64,000 nt of DNA from Pseudomonadota bacterium (GCA_023387735.1 JAEWHP010000019.1:1-64000); one strand, 5' to 3'. Shown: positions 31,950 through 40,783, numbered from the stretch's first letter. Numbers and translations are program-made. Notes: generated by a model not told the origin, from the letters alone.

Positions 31950-33047
31950 ATGCTGCTGTTTCGTTGGCTTGGAAAAGTCGGCACTGTCTCGGCTCTGTTT
32001 TTGACGCTGTCCGAAGTGCCCGTCGTGGCTCAAATTCCGGATCTCGGTACGGGCCGTGTTCCCACGCTTGCGCCGTTGGTCAGAGAGGTTACGCCTGCCG
32101 TCGTCAACATCTCGGTTCAAGGGCGGGTGCGGGAAGACAATCCGCTCTACCAGGATCCGCTGTTCCGCGAGTTCTTCAACGTCCCCAAGCAACTCGAGAA
32201 GGAGGTCAATGCGACCGGATCGGGCGTGATCGTCGATTCGCAGCGCGGTTATGTGCTGACAGCCAATCATGTCGTCGCCAATGCAGCCGCGGTGCAGATC
32301 AGAACCAAGGATGGCCGCAATTTCGCCGGCCGCATTGTCGGCCGCGACGCGCCGACCGACATCGCATTGCTGCAAATCATGGAGCCGGCCGGGCTGAAGG
32401 CGATTGCGTTCGGCGATAACGACGCGCTGCAGGTTGGCGACTTCGTAATCGCGGTTGGCAATCCCTTCGGTCTCGGCCAGACCGTGACCTCGGGACTCGT
32501 CAGCGCTCTGGGGCGCACCGGGCTCGGCAAGCATGGTTATGAGGATTTCATCCAGACCGATGCGGCGATTAACCCCGGCAATTCCGGCGGTGCCTTGATC
32601 AATCTGCGCGGCGAACTGGTCGGCATCAACACAGCGATCATCTCGCCTGGTGGCGGCAATGTGGGCATCGGATTTGCAGTACCAATCAACATGGCGCGAA
32701 AGGTGATGGATCAGCTTGCGACGACAGGTCGGGTACAGCGCGGGCGGATCGGCATTGCACTGGAAGATCTCGATGCGCCGGGCACCACGCAGGGCGCCCG
32801 CGTCAGTCAGGTCAGCCCCGGCTCGCCCGCGGAGCGGGCAGGGTTGCGCCGCGGCGATATCATCCTGAAAGCCAATGATTTTCCGATCCGCAGCGCTACG
32901 CAGATGCGCAACCTGATAGGGCTGACCCCGGTGGGACGGCAGGTACGGCTGACGATCGAACGTGATCGGGTGACCGAGAACGCCACGGTCGAGGTTGTAC
33001 CGATGAACGAACAGAAGCCGAATAGCCCGCGAGCCAGATTGAATTAG
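31950..33047 (+). CDS. DegP/DegQ/DegS-type periplasmic serine protease
   Basis: A 365-aa protease. An N-terminal signal segment (VGTVSALFLTLSEVPVVAQ) is followed by the trypsin-like domain with catalytic H107 (LTANHVV), D137 (PTDIALL) and S212 (NPGNSGGAL). One PDZ domain is visible (RGRIGIALEDLDAPGTTQGARVSQVSPGSPAERAGLRRGDIILKANDFPIRSATQMRNLI). DegP has two PDZ domains, so this is closer in layout to DegS or to short rhizobial DegP-like proteases. It would degrade or hold damaged envelope proteins. It is divergent from the small-gene operon and the hsp20 genes; a CTTGAACC box at 31870-31877 may be part of its promoter. Confidence 0.92.
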   Translation: MLLFRWLGKVGTVSALFLTLSEVPVVAQIPDLGTGRVPTLAPLVREVTPAVVNISVQGRVREDNPLYQDPLFREFFNVPKQLEKEVNATGSGVIVDSQRGYVLTANHVVANAAAVQIRTKDGRNFAGRIVGRDAPTDIALLQIMEPAGLKAIAFGDNDALQVGDFVIAVGNPFGLGQTVTSGLVSALGRTGLGKHGYEDFIQTDAAINPGNSGGALINLRGELVGINTAIISPGGGNVGIGFAVPINMARKVMDQLATTGRVQRGRIGIALEDLDAPGTTQGARVSQVSPGSPAERAGLRRGDIILKANDFPIRSATQMRNLIGLTPVGRQVRLTIERDRVTENATVEVVPMNEQKPNSPRARLN

Positions 33048-33258
33048 TCTACGGATCGCTGTTGCTATCTGGACGTGGCCGGCCATGCGCTTCTGGCTTG
33101 GCCGACCGTGCAGACGGCCGCCAGGCATCTCGCACACGGTCACATGGCGGCGAAAAGGGCGGCAAATTACAGCGGATCTCTACTGTGCATGGGGTTGTTT
33201 TCGATGTTTTGTGTCCGGGCACTTTCGGTGCACGACATCCGACCCACCCACATTCAAA

Positions 33259-33286
33259 AGCCCTCTCCCGCGAGCGGGAGAGGGCT
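33259..33286 (-). terminator. Rho-independent terminator of the orphan SBP gene
   Basis: A perfect 12-bp stem AGCCCTCTCCCG / CGGGAGAGGGCT with a CGAG loop, followed on the minus strand by TTTTG. It lies 31 bases after the SBP stop codon. Confidence 0.8.
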
Positions 33287-33316
33287 GCGTGCAGATTGTC
33301 CGATGATAAATGACCC

Positions 33317-34537
33317 TCAGGTCTTCTTCAGCATCGGGCAGACGCTCTTCTCGAGCGGGATGAAGGCTTCCGCTGCCGGGATGGTGGCGACGAGGTTGTA
33401 GTAGTCCCACGGATACTTCGAGTCGGCCGGCTTCTTTACCTCGAACAGGTAGGCCGGGTGGATCTTGCGGCCGTCGGCGCGGACCGTGCCCTTGCCGAAC
33501 AGCGGGTCGTCGGTCGGCAGTTCCTTCATCTTGGCGACCACGGCGCGGCCGTCATGCGGATTGCCGCCGAGCGCTTCCAGCGCCTTGAAATAGTGAATCA
33601 GCGAGGAATAGACGCCGGCCTGGACCATCGTCGGCGGGCCCTTCTTGTGCTTCTCGACGAAGCGCTTCGAGAAGGCGCGGGTCTGGTCGTTCATGTCCCA
33701 GTAGAACGTCTCGGTGAAGTTCAGCCCCTGCGCGACCTTCAGCCCGAGCGAGTGAACGTCGGTGATGAACATCAGCATGCCCGCGAGCTTCTGCCCGCCC
33801 TGGACGATGCCGAACTCCGCCGCCTGCTTGATCGAGTTGGTGGTGTCGCCGCCGGCGTTCGCAAGCCCGATGATCTTGGCTTTCGAACTCTGCGCCTGCA
33901 GCAGGAACGACGAGAAGTCGGCGTTGTTGAGCGGATGCTTGACGCCGCCGAGCACCTTGCCGCCATTGGCCACGACGACGGCCGCCGTATCGCGCTCGAG
34001 CGCGTGACCGAAGGCGTAGTCGGCGGTGAGGAAGAACCAGCTGTCGCCGCCGGCCTTCGCCAGCGCCTTGCCGGTGCCGTTGGCGAGCATCCAGGTGTCG
34101 TAGACCCAGTGGATCGTATTCGGCGAGCATTGCGAGCCGGTGAGGTCCGATGACGCCGAACCGGAGTTCAGGTTGACGACGTTCTTGTCCTTCGCAAGGT
34201 TCGAGATGGCGAGGCCGACACCGGAGCTCGCGAGATCGACGAACACATCGACCTTCTCGACGTCGATCCACTGCTTGCCGATGTTGGTGCCCACATCTGG
34301 CTTGTTCTGGTGATCGGCGGCGATCACTTCGATCTTCCAGCCCTTGGCGAGAAGCCCGGAATCCTCGACCGCCATCTGCGCGGCAACGGTCGAACCGGGC
34401 CCGCCGATATCGGCATAGAGACCGGACTGGTCGCCGAGACTTCCTACCTTGACGACCTTGTCGAGCGTTTGCGCCAACGCGCTGGTGGCAAACACCAGGC
34501 TCGTGGTCACGGCCAAGGCTGCAATGGATCGCTTCAT
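33317..34537 (-). CDS. ABC transporter substrate-binding protein (HAAT type), orphan
   Basis: A 406-aa periplasmic binding protein. ATG 34537 follows CCGGAGGACAA. The signal peptide is MKRSIAALAVTTSLVFATSALA-Q. The mature domain starts TLDKVVKVGSLGDQSGLYADIGGPGSTVAAQMAVEDSG, and type I binding-protein features continue (NLNSGSASSDLTGSQCSPNTIHWVYDTWMLANGTGKALAKAGGDSWFFLTADYAFGHALERDTAAVV). No permease or ATPase gene is adjacent, so it must use subunits encoded elsewhere. Related rhizobial proteins are numerous and of unknown ligand. The last ~24 codons and its terminator are duplicated at 25495-25675. Confidence 0.92.
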   Translation of the reverse strand: MKRSIAALAVTTSLVFATSALAQTLDKVVKVGSLGDQSGLYADIGGPGSTVAAQMAVEDSGLLAKGWKIEVIAADHQNKPDVGTNIGKQWIDVEKVDVFVDLASSGVGLAISNLAKDKNVVNLNSGSASSDLTGSQCSPNTIHWVYDTWMLANGTGKALAKAGGDSWFFLTADYAFGHALERDTAAVVVANGGKVLGGVKHPLNNADFSSFLLQAQSSKAKIIGLANAGGDTTNSIKQAAEFGIVQGGQKLAGMLMFITDVHSLGLKVAQGLNFTETFYWDMNDQTRAFSKRFVEKHKKGPPTMVQAGVYSSLIHYFKALEALGGNPHDGRAVVAKMKELPTDDPLFGKGTVRADGRKIHPAYLFEVKKPADSKYPWDYYNLVATIPAAEAFIPLEKSVCPMLKKT

Positions 34538-34719
34538 TTGTCCTCCGGGGATCGATTTTTTGAATGTTGACGTTTTGAATGCGGGCTGAACCAACGGCAG
34601 CATTATGCCCGCTCGCGCTGTGCCCGCCTAGCCGTCGCGACAGCCTGTCACTGGGCGCGAATATTCCGCGGCGCGGGGAATTTGCGAGGCAGGTCTGGCG
34701 ATGCGAAGATGTCGGTGCG

Positions 34720-35187
34720 TCAGCGGAAGTAGTAGCGGATGCCGACGTAAACCACGGCGAGACACATGAAGATCAGCGCCACCGGGAGCCGTGGTTTGTC
34801 TGGAGGCGCCGACGATGCGATTGGCTTGGGCCGGGCCGCCGGCCGGCGGAAGGCGGTGACGTTGCCGTTGTCGACCACCGGTTCGCTCGCGCGCGACGGA
34901 ATCTCGGGCGGCGCGCCGCTGCCGCCCATCTCCGAATAGTAGCTCTTGTACATGAGCTGGATGGTGGCCTCGGAAGCGTCGGCCTCGTTCATCTTCGCGA
35001 GCAGCAGCCGATAGCCTTCGAGGAAGTTCTGGGCTTCGGCGGGCAGCGCGGAAAAGCCGTTCAGCTTGGCAATCATTTTCCAGGTGGCAAAGTCTGCCCT
35101 GGCGCGGGTATCGGCGCGTCGTGCGATCAACATATCGGCAGCTTTTGTCGCCATGGCCCCGAGCCGTTCCTCCGCGTTATTTTTCAA
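34720..35187 (-). CDS. Unknown protein with C-terminal membrane anchor
   Basis: A 155-aa protein if read from TTG 35187, which lies one base after the stop of the upstream site-2 protease gene; ATG 35154 (MATKAADM) is an alternative. The N-terminal ~85 residues are helical (EERLGAMATKAADMLIARRADTRARADFATWKMIAKLNGFSALPAEAQNFLEGYRLLLAKMNEADASEATIQLMYKSYYSEMGG). A Pro-rich linker and a final helix (PVALIFMCLAVVYVGIRYYF) follow, making it tail-anchored with the bulk in the cytoplasm. It is not recognised. Tight linkage to a membrane protease raises the possibility of a functional pair. Confidence 0.68.
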   Translation of the reverse strand: MKNNAEERLGAMATKAADMLIARRADTRARADFATWKMIAKLNGFSALPAEAQNFLEGYRLLLAKMNEADASEATIQLMYKSYYSEMGGSGAPPEIPSRASEPVVDNGNVTAFRRPAARPKPIASSAPPDKPRLPVALIFMCLAVVYVGIRYYFR

Positions 35188-35189
35188 AT

Positions 35190-35870
35190 TTAGGCGTTGC
35201 CGGTGATGAAGAGAAGGGCGCCGATCACATATCCGGTCAACGTCCGGAGTATTGCCGAAATAACATCAAGATTTAGGCCGACCTGCGTGCCGATGACCGG
35301 GAGCAGGATCAAGAGGCCGAGCAGGATCAGCATGCCGTAGGGTTCCAGCCGCGACAGCGGGTAAGCCAGCACCCGCGGCAGCAGGCCGACGGCCACCCGG
35401 CCGCCGTCCAGCGGCGGGATCGGCAGCATGTTGAAGATCGCGAGCACGATATTGATCAGGAAAGCGTTTTTGAGGTTGTCCGCAGTCCATTTTGCGGCCT
35501 CCGCCGGTACCAGGGGCAGGGCATGGAACGCAAGCGCCATGATCACGGCGAGCACGATGTTGATCGCCGGTCCCGCGAGCGCCACCCAGACCATGTCGAG
35601 CCGCGGATGGTTCAGGTTCCGGAAATTGACCGGCACCGGCTTGGCGTAGCCGAACAGGAACGGTGAATTCGATAGCAGCAGCACGCCCGGAAGGATCACG
35701 GTCCCGAACGGGTCGATATGCCTGAGCGGATTGAAGCTGACCCGGCCAAGCTGCTTGGCGGTGTCGTCGCCGAGACGATAGGCCACGAACGCATGTGCGG
35801 CCTCGTGGAAAGTGATCGCGATCAGGAGCGGCAGGATCCAGACCGATACGCCGTACAGAGAGATGTTCAC
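35190..35870 (-). CDS. Site-2-protease-family (M50) membrane metalloprotease
   Basis: A 226-aa polytopic protein starting at GTG 35870, six bases after GGAG. The zinc-binding motif is HEAAH near the N-terminus (LLIAITFHEAAHAFVAYRLGDD). The second conserved region is NMLPIPPLDGGRVAVGLLP, where the Asp completes the zinc site. This is the compact bacterial M50B type without PDZ domain, common and poorly characterised. It would cut substrates within the membrane. The overlapping downstream gene encodes a tail-anchored protein. Confidence 0.9.
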   Translation of the reverse strand: MNISLYGVSVWILPLLIAITFHEAAHAFVAYRLGDDTAKQLGRVSFNPLRHIDPFGTVILPGVLLLSNSPFLFGYAKPVPVNFRNLNHPRLDMVWVALAGPAINIVLAVIMALAFHALPLVPAEAAKWTADNLKNAFLINIVLAIFNMLPIPPLDGGRVAVGLLPRVLAYPLSRLEPYGMLILLGLLILLPVIGTQVGLNLDVISAILRTLTGYVIGALLFITGNA

Positions 35871-35968
35871 TCAACGCTCCTGCCGCTGTTCCGGCGACGC
35901 TACAGCATCACGGATGGCTCGGACAATCGAGCGCCGAGTCCCGTTAAGGTGAATGCCAGGTGGTTTTG

Positions 35969-36874
35969 TCATCTTGCAGCTTCGGGCGTGAATTTGTCGG
36001 CGCGCCGGATCAGCAGATCGAGAAAGGTTCTGGCGCGCAGCGACATCCAGTGGGTTTCGGGATAGACCGCGTGCAGCGGCAGGGCGGCGATCGAATATTC
36101 CGGGAGAACCGTTTCGAGCTGGCCGCTGCGGAGTCCTTCCGCCGCGTTCCAGTCGGGCAGGATCGCGATGCCCAGATGCTGCAGCGTCGCCTCCTGCATG
36201 GCGTCGGCATCGTCGACCAGGATCGCGCCGCTGATCGCGGCAACGTGGCGGCCATGTTCGGACTCGAAGGTCCATTCATGCGCCCGCGACGCCCGCGAAT
36301 AGACGATGCACTGGTGCGCGCTCAGGTCCTCGGGCGTCCGCGGCGTCGGCCGGCCGTGCAGATAGGTCGGCGTCGCAACCAGATGGCGCTGCACGGTGCC
36401 GAGCCGGCGGGCGACCAGCGTGCTCGCCTCCAGGTTTCCGATCCGCAGCGCGAGCTCGATGCCTTCTTCCACCAGATTGACGAAGCGTTCGCTGAAGCGG
36501 ACGTCGACCCGCACTTCCGGATAATTCCTGACATAGTCGGTGATGACAGGGATCACGTAGCGCCGGCCGAACGAGGAGGGGACGCCGATCCGGAGCGTCC
36601 CGGTCGGGCGAGGCGCGGCTTCCTCGACGCTCGACCTCGCCATGTCGAAGGCGCCGATGATCTGGCGCGCGAGATCGTAGATGCGGTGCGCTTCGGCGGT
36701 CGGCTTGAGCTTGCGCGTCGTGCGCAGGAACAGCTGCGTGCCGAATTCGCCTTCCAGCAGCGCGATGCGCTTGCTGATTGCCGGCTGGCCGATGCCGAGT
36801 TCCTTCGCCGCAGCCGAGAAGCTGCCACCCTCCAGGGTGCGCACGAAGGCGCGCAGGCAATCGATCCGGTCCAT
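35969..36874 (-). CDS. LysR-family transcriptional regulator
   Basis: A 301-aa regulator. ATG 36874 (MDRIDCLRAFVRTLEGGSFSAAAKELGIGQPAISKRIALLEGEFGTQLFLRTTRKLKPT) gives the standard LysR N-terminus with its HTH. A typical effector-binding domain follows (GTLRIGVPSSFGRRYVIPVITDYVRNYPEVRVDVRFSERFVNLVEEGIELALRIG), closest in style to the CrgA-like group of LysR proteins. It is divergent from the monooxygenase pair. A T-N11-A inverted repeat lies in the 101-bp gap. Control of the monooxygenase genes is inferred. Confidence 0.92.
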   Translation of the reverse strand: MDRIDCLRAFVRTLEGGSFSAAAKELGIGQPAISKRIALLEGEFGTQLFLRTTRKLKPTAEAHRIYDLARQIIGAFDMARSSVEEAAPRPTGTLRIGVPSSFGRRYVIPVITDYVRNYPEVRVDVRFSERFVNLVEEGIELALRIGNLEASTLVARRLGTVQRHLVATPTYLHGRPTPRTPEDLSAHQCIVYSRASRAHEWTFESEHGRHVAAISGAILVDDADAMQEATLQHLGIAILPDWNAAEGLRSGQLETVLPEYSIAALPLHAVYPETHWMSLRARTFLDLLIRRADKFTPEAAR

Positions 36875-36879
36875 GAAAT

Positions 36880-36894
36880 ATTCCGAATGGGAAT
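36880..36894. promoter_or_regulatory. LysR-type box between regulator and monooxygenase
   Basis: ATTCC-GAATG-GGAAT is a perfect 5-bp inverted repeat with the T-N11-A form expected of LysR sites. It is six bases upstream of the lysR start on its strand, so binding should also repress the regulator. Confidence 0.5.
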
Positions 36895-36975
36895 AAATCA
36901 TATCCCGTCTATTCCGTAGTCTGCAAGCCGCCCCGCCGTTAGGCTTTGCAAAAATCAAAACCGGGGAGGGCGGAC

Positions 36976-38226
36976 GTGGCACGCAGCATCGGGATCGTCG
37001 GCGCGGGAATCGCAGGCCTGCATCTGGGGCTCTACCTGCAGAAACATGGTGTGGACGCGACCATCATCACCGATCGGACGCCGGAGGATTACCGCGACAG
37101 CCGGCTGCTCAACACCGTCGCCCATCACCACGTGACGATCGCGCGGGAGGATTATCTCGGCGTCAATCACTGGACCGATCCGAAGCAGCATTACTACTAC
37201 CACGACCACTTCTTCAATTTTCCGCAGCCGCTCGGCTTTCGCGGTGATTTCTCGCGGCCGAGCCGTGCGGTCGACTACCGGATATATCTTCCGGCACTGA
37301 TGAACGATTTCACGCGGCGCGGCGGCAAGATCGAATACCGCCGCATCGAGGAGAGCGATATCGCGCCGCTGGTCGCGCGCTTCGATCTGCTTGTCGTGTC
37401 GACCGGCAAGGGGCCGCTCGGTCAACTCTTCACCTACCGGCCGGAGCATACGCCTTACTCGCAGCCACAACGCCGCCTGTGCGTCGGCCTCTACACCGGC
37501 GTGCGCCAGCCTGATCCCATGAACGTCACGCTCTCGGTGTCTCCAGGCCATGGCGAGATGATCGTGATCCCGACCGTTACCTTTGACGGCGTCGCCAACG
37601 CGCTGCTGATGGAGAACGTGCCCGGCGGGGACATGGAGGAGCTTGCAACGCTCAGCTACGACGACAATCCCAAACATTTCCTCAGCGTGCTGCTGGGCAA
37701 GCTGGAGAAGCACCACCCGACGACCTACGATCGCATCGATACCGCACGCTTCGGCCTGGCGCAGCCGCAGGATCTCCTGCAGGGCGGCGTGGTGCCGACG
37801 GTGCGCAATACCGTCGTGCAGTTCGATGACGGCAAATGCGCGATCGCGCTTGGCGACGTTCATTCGATCGTCGATCCCATGATGGGGCAGGGCGCCAATG
37901 TCGCCTCCTATGCGGCGTTCGTGCTTGGCGAAGAAATCGTCCATTCCGATGTGCTCGACGCCCGCTTTTGCGAGAAGGTCGACCTGAAGCGGCAGGATCG
38001 CGTGCTGGCGGCGTCGCGCTGGACCAACATCATGCTGCAGCCGCCGAGCGAAGCGCTCGGCATGCTGATCGGCAACATGAGCCAGAACCCCGCGCTGGCG
38101 AACGAGTTCACCGAGAACTTCAATTATCCCGACCGCCAGTGGGATCGCGTCTCGACACCTGAACGCATCCATGCCTGGATCGGTCGGATGTCTGCGCCTG
38201 CGGAGCCCGTGCGCGCGATCGCGTGA
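36976..38226 (+). CDS. FAD-dependent styrene/indole monooxygenase-type oxygenase component (StyA-like)
   Basis: A 416-aa flavoprotein monooxygenase. GTG 36976 is chosen because GGGAGGG lies just upstream and the protein then begins at the FAD-binding strand (RSIGIVGAGIAGLHLGLYLQKHGVDATIITD, GxGxxG). Further family features are SRLLNTVAHHHVTIAREDYLGVNHW, DLLVVSTGKGPLGQLF and the second FAD motif ALGDVHSIVDPMMGQGANVASYAA. StyA-type enzymes use FADH2 from a separate reductase to epoxidise styrene, indole or similar arenes. The reductase gene follows 40 bases downstream, and the LysR gene is divergent. Substrate not determinable. Confidence 0.88.
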   Translation: MARSIGIVGAGIAGLHLGLYLQKHGVDATIITDRTPEDYRDSRLLNTVAHHHVTIAREDYLGVNHWTDPKQHYYYHDHFFNFPQPLGFRGDFSRPSRAVDYRIYLPALMNDFTRRGGKIEYRRIEESDIAPLVARFDLLVVSTGKGPLGQLFTYRPEHTPYSQPQRRLCVGLYTGVRQPDPMNVTLSVSPGHGEMIVIPTVTFDGVANALLMENVPGGDMEELATLSYDDNPKHFLSVLLGKLEKHHPTTYDRIDTARFGLAQPQDLLQGGVVPTVRNTVVQFDDGKCAIALGDVHSIVDPMMGQGANVASYAAFVLGEEIVHSDVLDARFCEKVDLKRQDRVLAASRWTNIMLQPPSEALGMLIGNMSQNPALANEFTENFNYPDRQWDRVSTPERIHAWIGRMSAPAEPVRAIA

Positions 38227-38266
38227 GGCTTGACGATGGAAGCTTACGTTGCCTGCAGGGATTAAG

Positions 38267-38752
38267 ATGCAGCACGCCAACCCGGCGACGTTTCGTCAGG
38301 CGGCCTCGCGATTTGCGACCGGCGTTGCGGTCCTGACCGCCTGCGACGAGAACGGCGAGGTCTGCGGCATGACCGCAAACAGTTTTGTGACCGTCAGCCT
38401 CTCGCCGCCGACGGTACTAGTCTCCGTCATGCCGGGGCGCATGCACCGGGCGATTTCCGCCAGCGGCCGCTACTGCGTCAACGTCCTGCCGGAACAGGGC
38501 CGGGAGCTGTCGCGGCATTTCGCCAGCCGGCCGGGCGCAACCGCCGTCCCCGAATATGAAATCGTGGACGGGTTGCCGAGACTATCCGGGTGCATGGCCT
38601 ACTTTGCCTGCGAGGTCGTCCGGCACGTCGACGTCAGCGATCACACGCTGGTCATCGCTGAAGTGTCGAACTGCGACTACCAAGACAAGACGCCGTTGGT
38701 GTTCTTTTCCAGTCGCTACCATCTCGGACCCGGCCAGCCGTTCGATCGCTGA
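38267..38752 (+). CDS. Flavin reductase (StyB/HpaC-like partner)
   Basis: A 161-aa protein of the flavin-reductase-like family. ATG 38267 (MQHANPATFRQAASRFATGVAVLTACDENGEVCGMTANSFVTVSLSPPTVLVSVMPG) is preferred to a TTG six codons earlier. The motifs GMTANSF and SPPTVLVSV line the FMN/FAD site, and HTLVIAEVSNCDYQDKTPLVFFSSRYH is the usual C-terminal half. It should reduce FAD with NADH to supply the preceding oxygenase, giving a two-component system. Confidence 0.9.
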   Translation: MQHANPATFRQAASRFATGVAVLTACDENGEVCGMTANSFVTVSLSPPTVLVSVMPGRMHRAISASGRYCVNVLPEQGRELSRHFASRPGATAVPEYEIVDGLPRLSGCMAYFACEVVRHVDVSDHTLVIAEVSNCDYQDKTPLVFFSSRYHLGPGQPFDR

Positions 38753-38765
38753 CGGAGGACCGGTT

Positions 38766-39164
38766 CTACTTCGCCGCCGGCACCGTCTCCTGATATTGCA
38801 CCAGCTCGTCGTCGATCCGTACCCAATCCATCTTTTCCGAGACCCAGATGTGCTCGGTCGGGGCAAAGGCGTTGCGGTCGTCGAAGCCGGCCAGCGCGAC
38901 GCCGACCATGGTGCCGTTGGTCCGCCGGGAAAACAGCCGCGTGCCGCAGAATTTGCAGAATTCCCGGTCGAGCGCCTCCGACGATGGATACCGTGCGACG
39001 TCACCCTCAACCGACAGTACCTTCTGGTCGAACAGCGCGCGGGCGAAGAACGGCGAACCCATTGCCTTCTGGCAGTTGCGGCAATGGCAAATCCGGACAT
39101 TGGCGGGCTCGCCTTCGGTCTTGAACCGCACCGCGCCGCAAAGGCACCCGCCTTCTCTGGTCAT
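38766..39164 (-). CDS. GFA-family zinc protein (Gfa-like, glutathione-dependent formaldehyde-activating type)
   Basis: A 132-aa protein. ATG 39164 has GGAG eight bases upstream. Zinc-binding Cys are placed as in the family: GGCLCGAVRF, ICHCRNCQKAMGSPFFARALF, REFCKFCGTRLF. The founding member binds glutathione and formaldehyde, but most members have unknown roles and that activity is debated. It converges on the flavin reductase gene and is followed by a palindromic repeat upstream. Confidence 0.9.
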   Translation of the reverse strand: MTREGGCLCGAVRFKTEGEPANVRICHCRNCQKAMGSPFFARALFDQKVLSVEGDVARYPSSEALDREFCKFCGTRLFSRRTNGTMVGVALAGFDDRNAFAPTEHIWVSEKMDWVRIDDELVQYQETVPAAK

Positions 39165-39182
39165 GACTTGCTCCAATTTCAA

Positions 39183-39281
39183 CCCTCACCCTGAGGAGGC
39201 CGCGAAGCGGCCGTCTCGAAGGGCGAGGCCAGCCGCGGCTCCTCACCCTTCGAGACGCGCTACGCGCTCCTCAGGATGAGG
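39183..39281. repeat. Palindromic intergenic repeat, CTCAC/GAGACG family, copy 1
   Basis: Two hairpin-forming half units (CCCTCACCCTGAGGAGG...GTCTCGAAGGGCGAGG and CCTCACCCTTCGAGACGCGC...GCTCCTCAGGATGAGG). The same composite occurs at 52519-52618 and 61991-62120. The two halves can also pair with each other into one long cruciform. Confidence 0.85.
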
Positions 39282-39291
39282 GGAAATTTGG

Positions 39292-40038
39292 TCAGTACGT
39301 TGCCCGCCCGCCGGAAATGTCGAACACTGCACCGGTCGAGAACGCGCAATCTTCCGACGCCAGCCAGGCCACCATCGATGCGAGTTCTTCCACCAGCACA
39401 AACCGGCCCTTCGGGATCTTCGCGAGCATGAAGTCGATGTGCTGCTGCGTCATCTGGTCGAAGATCGCCGTCTTGGCCGCTGCCGGCGTCACCGAATTGA
39501 CGAGGATGTCGTGCTGCGCGAGCTCCTTGCCGAGCGATTTTGTCAGCGCGATCAGGCCGGCTTTCGAGGCCGAATAGTGAGCGGCATTGGGGTTGCCTTC
39601 CTTGCCGGCGATCGAGGCGATATTGACGATACGGCCATACTTTTGTTTGAGCATCGCCGGCACCACCGCCTTGCAGCAGATGAACGGCCCATCGAGATTG
39701 ATGCGCAGCACCTTGCGCCATTCCTCAAGGTCGGTTTCCCATACCGTCTTGTTGATGCCGGCGATGCCGGCGTTGTTGACGAGGATGTCGATCTTGCCGA
39801 ACGCCTTTAGCGTTTCTGCGCAGGTCTTCTCGACGGCCGCGAGATCTGACACGTCGACCTTGAACGCCGAGACCGCCGGGCCGATCTCCTTCGCGGTCTT
39901 TTCAGCGAACGGCAGGTCGTGATCCCAGATCGCGACCTTCGCGCCTGACGCAACGAAGCGCTCGGCGATCGCGCGGCCAAAACCCTGCGCTCCGCCGGTG
40001 ACGACGGCGCAGCGGCCGTTGAGATCGATCTTGTTCAT
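39292..40038 (-). CDS. Short-chain dehydrogenase/reductase, sugar-acid locus
   Basis: A 248-aa NAD(P)-dependent dehydrogenase from ATG 40038 (MNKIDLNGRCAVVTGGAQGFGRAIAERF). SDR motifs: TGGAQGFG, NNAG (LVNNAGIAG), catalytic Ser in IASIAGKEG and YSASK. It ends SGGRATY. The upstream in-frame extension would overlap the neighbouring SDR gene. The two SDRs and the downstream-oriented dehydratase form a three-gene operon facing the sugar ABC operon, so a sugar, aldonate or keto-deoxy acid is the likely substrate. The exact reaction is unknown. Confidence 0.88.
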   Translation of the reverse strand: MNKIDLNGRCAVVTGGAQGFGRAIAERFVASGAKVAIWDHDLPFAEKTAKEIGPAVSAFKVDVSDLAAVEKTCAETLKAFGKIDILVNNAGIAGINKTVWETDLEEWRKVLRINLDGPFICCKAVVPAMLKQKYGRIVNIASIAGKEGNPNAAHYSASKAGLIALTKSLGKELAQHDILVNSVTPAAAKTAIFDQMTQQHIDFMLAKIPKGRFVLVEELASMVAWLASEDCAFSTGAVFDISGGRATY

Positions 40039-40048
40039 GGTTTTCTCC

Positions 40049-40783
40049 CTACAGCGTCCAGCCGCCGTCGATGACATGGGCGACACCCGTCGTGAATGCG
40101 CTCTCGTCGCTGGCGAGATAGACCGCGAGCGAGGCGATCTCCTCGGCGGTGCCGAGCCGTCCCATCGGCTGCCGCGCGATGAACATCTCGCGTCCATTGG
40201 GGCCCGCGGCGGCAGCGCGCTCTAGCATCGACGGGGTTTCGATGGTGCCGGGGCAGATGCAGTTGCAGCGCACACCCCTGGTGATGAAGTCGGCCGCGAC
40301 CGACCGCGTCAGCGCCGCGACCGCAGCCTTGGTCGCGCCGTAGACGTAGCGGTTCGGAGCTGCCTTGAACACGCCGGCGGCCGAAGCGATGTTCACGATC
40401 GAGCCGCGGCCGTTGTCCAGCATCCCGGGCAGGAAGGCGCGGATCGTCCGGTGCATCGACTTGACGTTGAGGTCGAACGAAAAGTCCCAGTCATCGTCGG
40501 AGCAGTCCAGCACGGTGCCGTGATGCACGAAGCCTGCGGCATTGAGGAGGATGTCGGTTTTGCCGGCGCGCTTGGCCATCGCGGCGACTGCGGCGGTGTC
40601 GCGCGCGTCGAGCTTCGCCACTTCGGCAATACCTTCGCTCTTCAGCGCGTCGAGCTTGGCTTCGTCGATGTCGGTGGCGAACACCGTCGCCCCTTCGCGC
40701 GCGAAAGCCAGCGCACAGGCGCGGCCGATTCCGACGGCGGCGGCGGTGACGAAAGCGCGCTTGCCTTTCAGGCGGTCTGACAT
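40049..40783 (-). CDS. SDR similar to 2-keto-3-deoxy-L-fuconate / type 2 3-hydroxybutyrate dehydrogenases
   Basis: A 244-aa enzyme from ATG 40783. Its sequence follows human BDH2 and bacterial KDF dehydrogenases closely: VTAAAVGIGRACALAFAREGATVFATDID, NAAGFVHHGTVLDCSDDDWDFSFDLNVKSM, catalytic YGATK, RCNCICPGTIETPSM, GRLGTAEEIASLAVYLASDESAFTTG and HVIDGGW. The common motif TAAAQGIG has V in place of Q here. In sugar loci such proteins oxidise 2-keto-3-deoxy-L-fuconate or related acids. It lies between another SDR and an IlvD/Edd-type dehydratase, so the sugar-acid role is preferred to ketone-body metabolism. Confidence 0.87.
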   Translation of the reverse strand: MSDRLKGKRAFVTAAAVGIGRACALAFAREGATVFATDIDEAKLDALKSEGIAEVAKLDARDTAAVAAMAKRAGKTDILLNAAGFVHHGTVLDCSDDDWDFSFDLNVKSMHRTIRAFLPGMLDNGRGSIVNIASAAGVFKAAPNRYVYGATKAAVAALTRSVAADFITRGVRCNCICPGTIETPSMLERAAAAGPNGREMFIARQPMGRLGTAEEIASLAVYLASDESAFTTGVAHVIDGGWTL

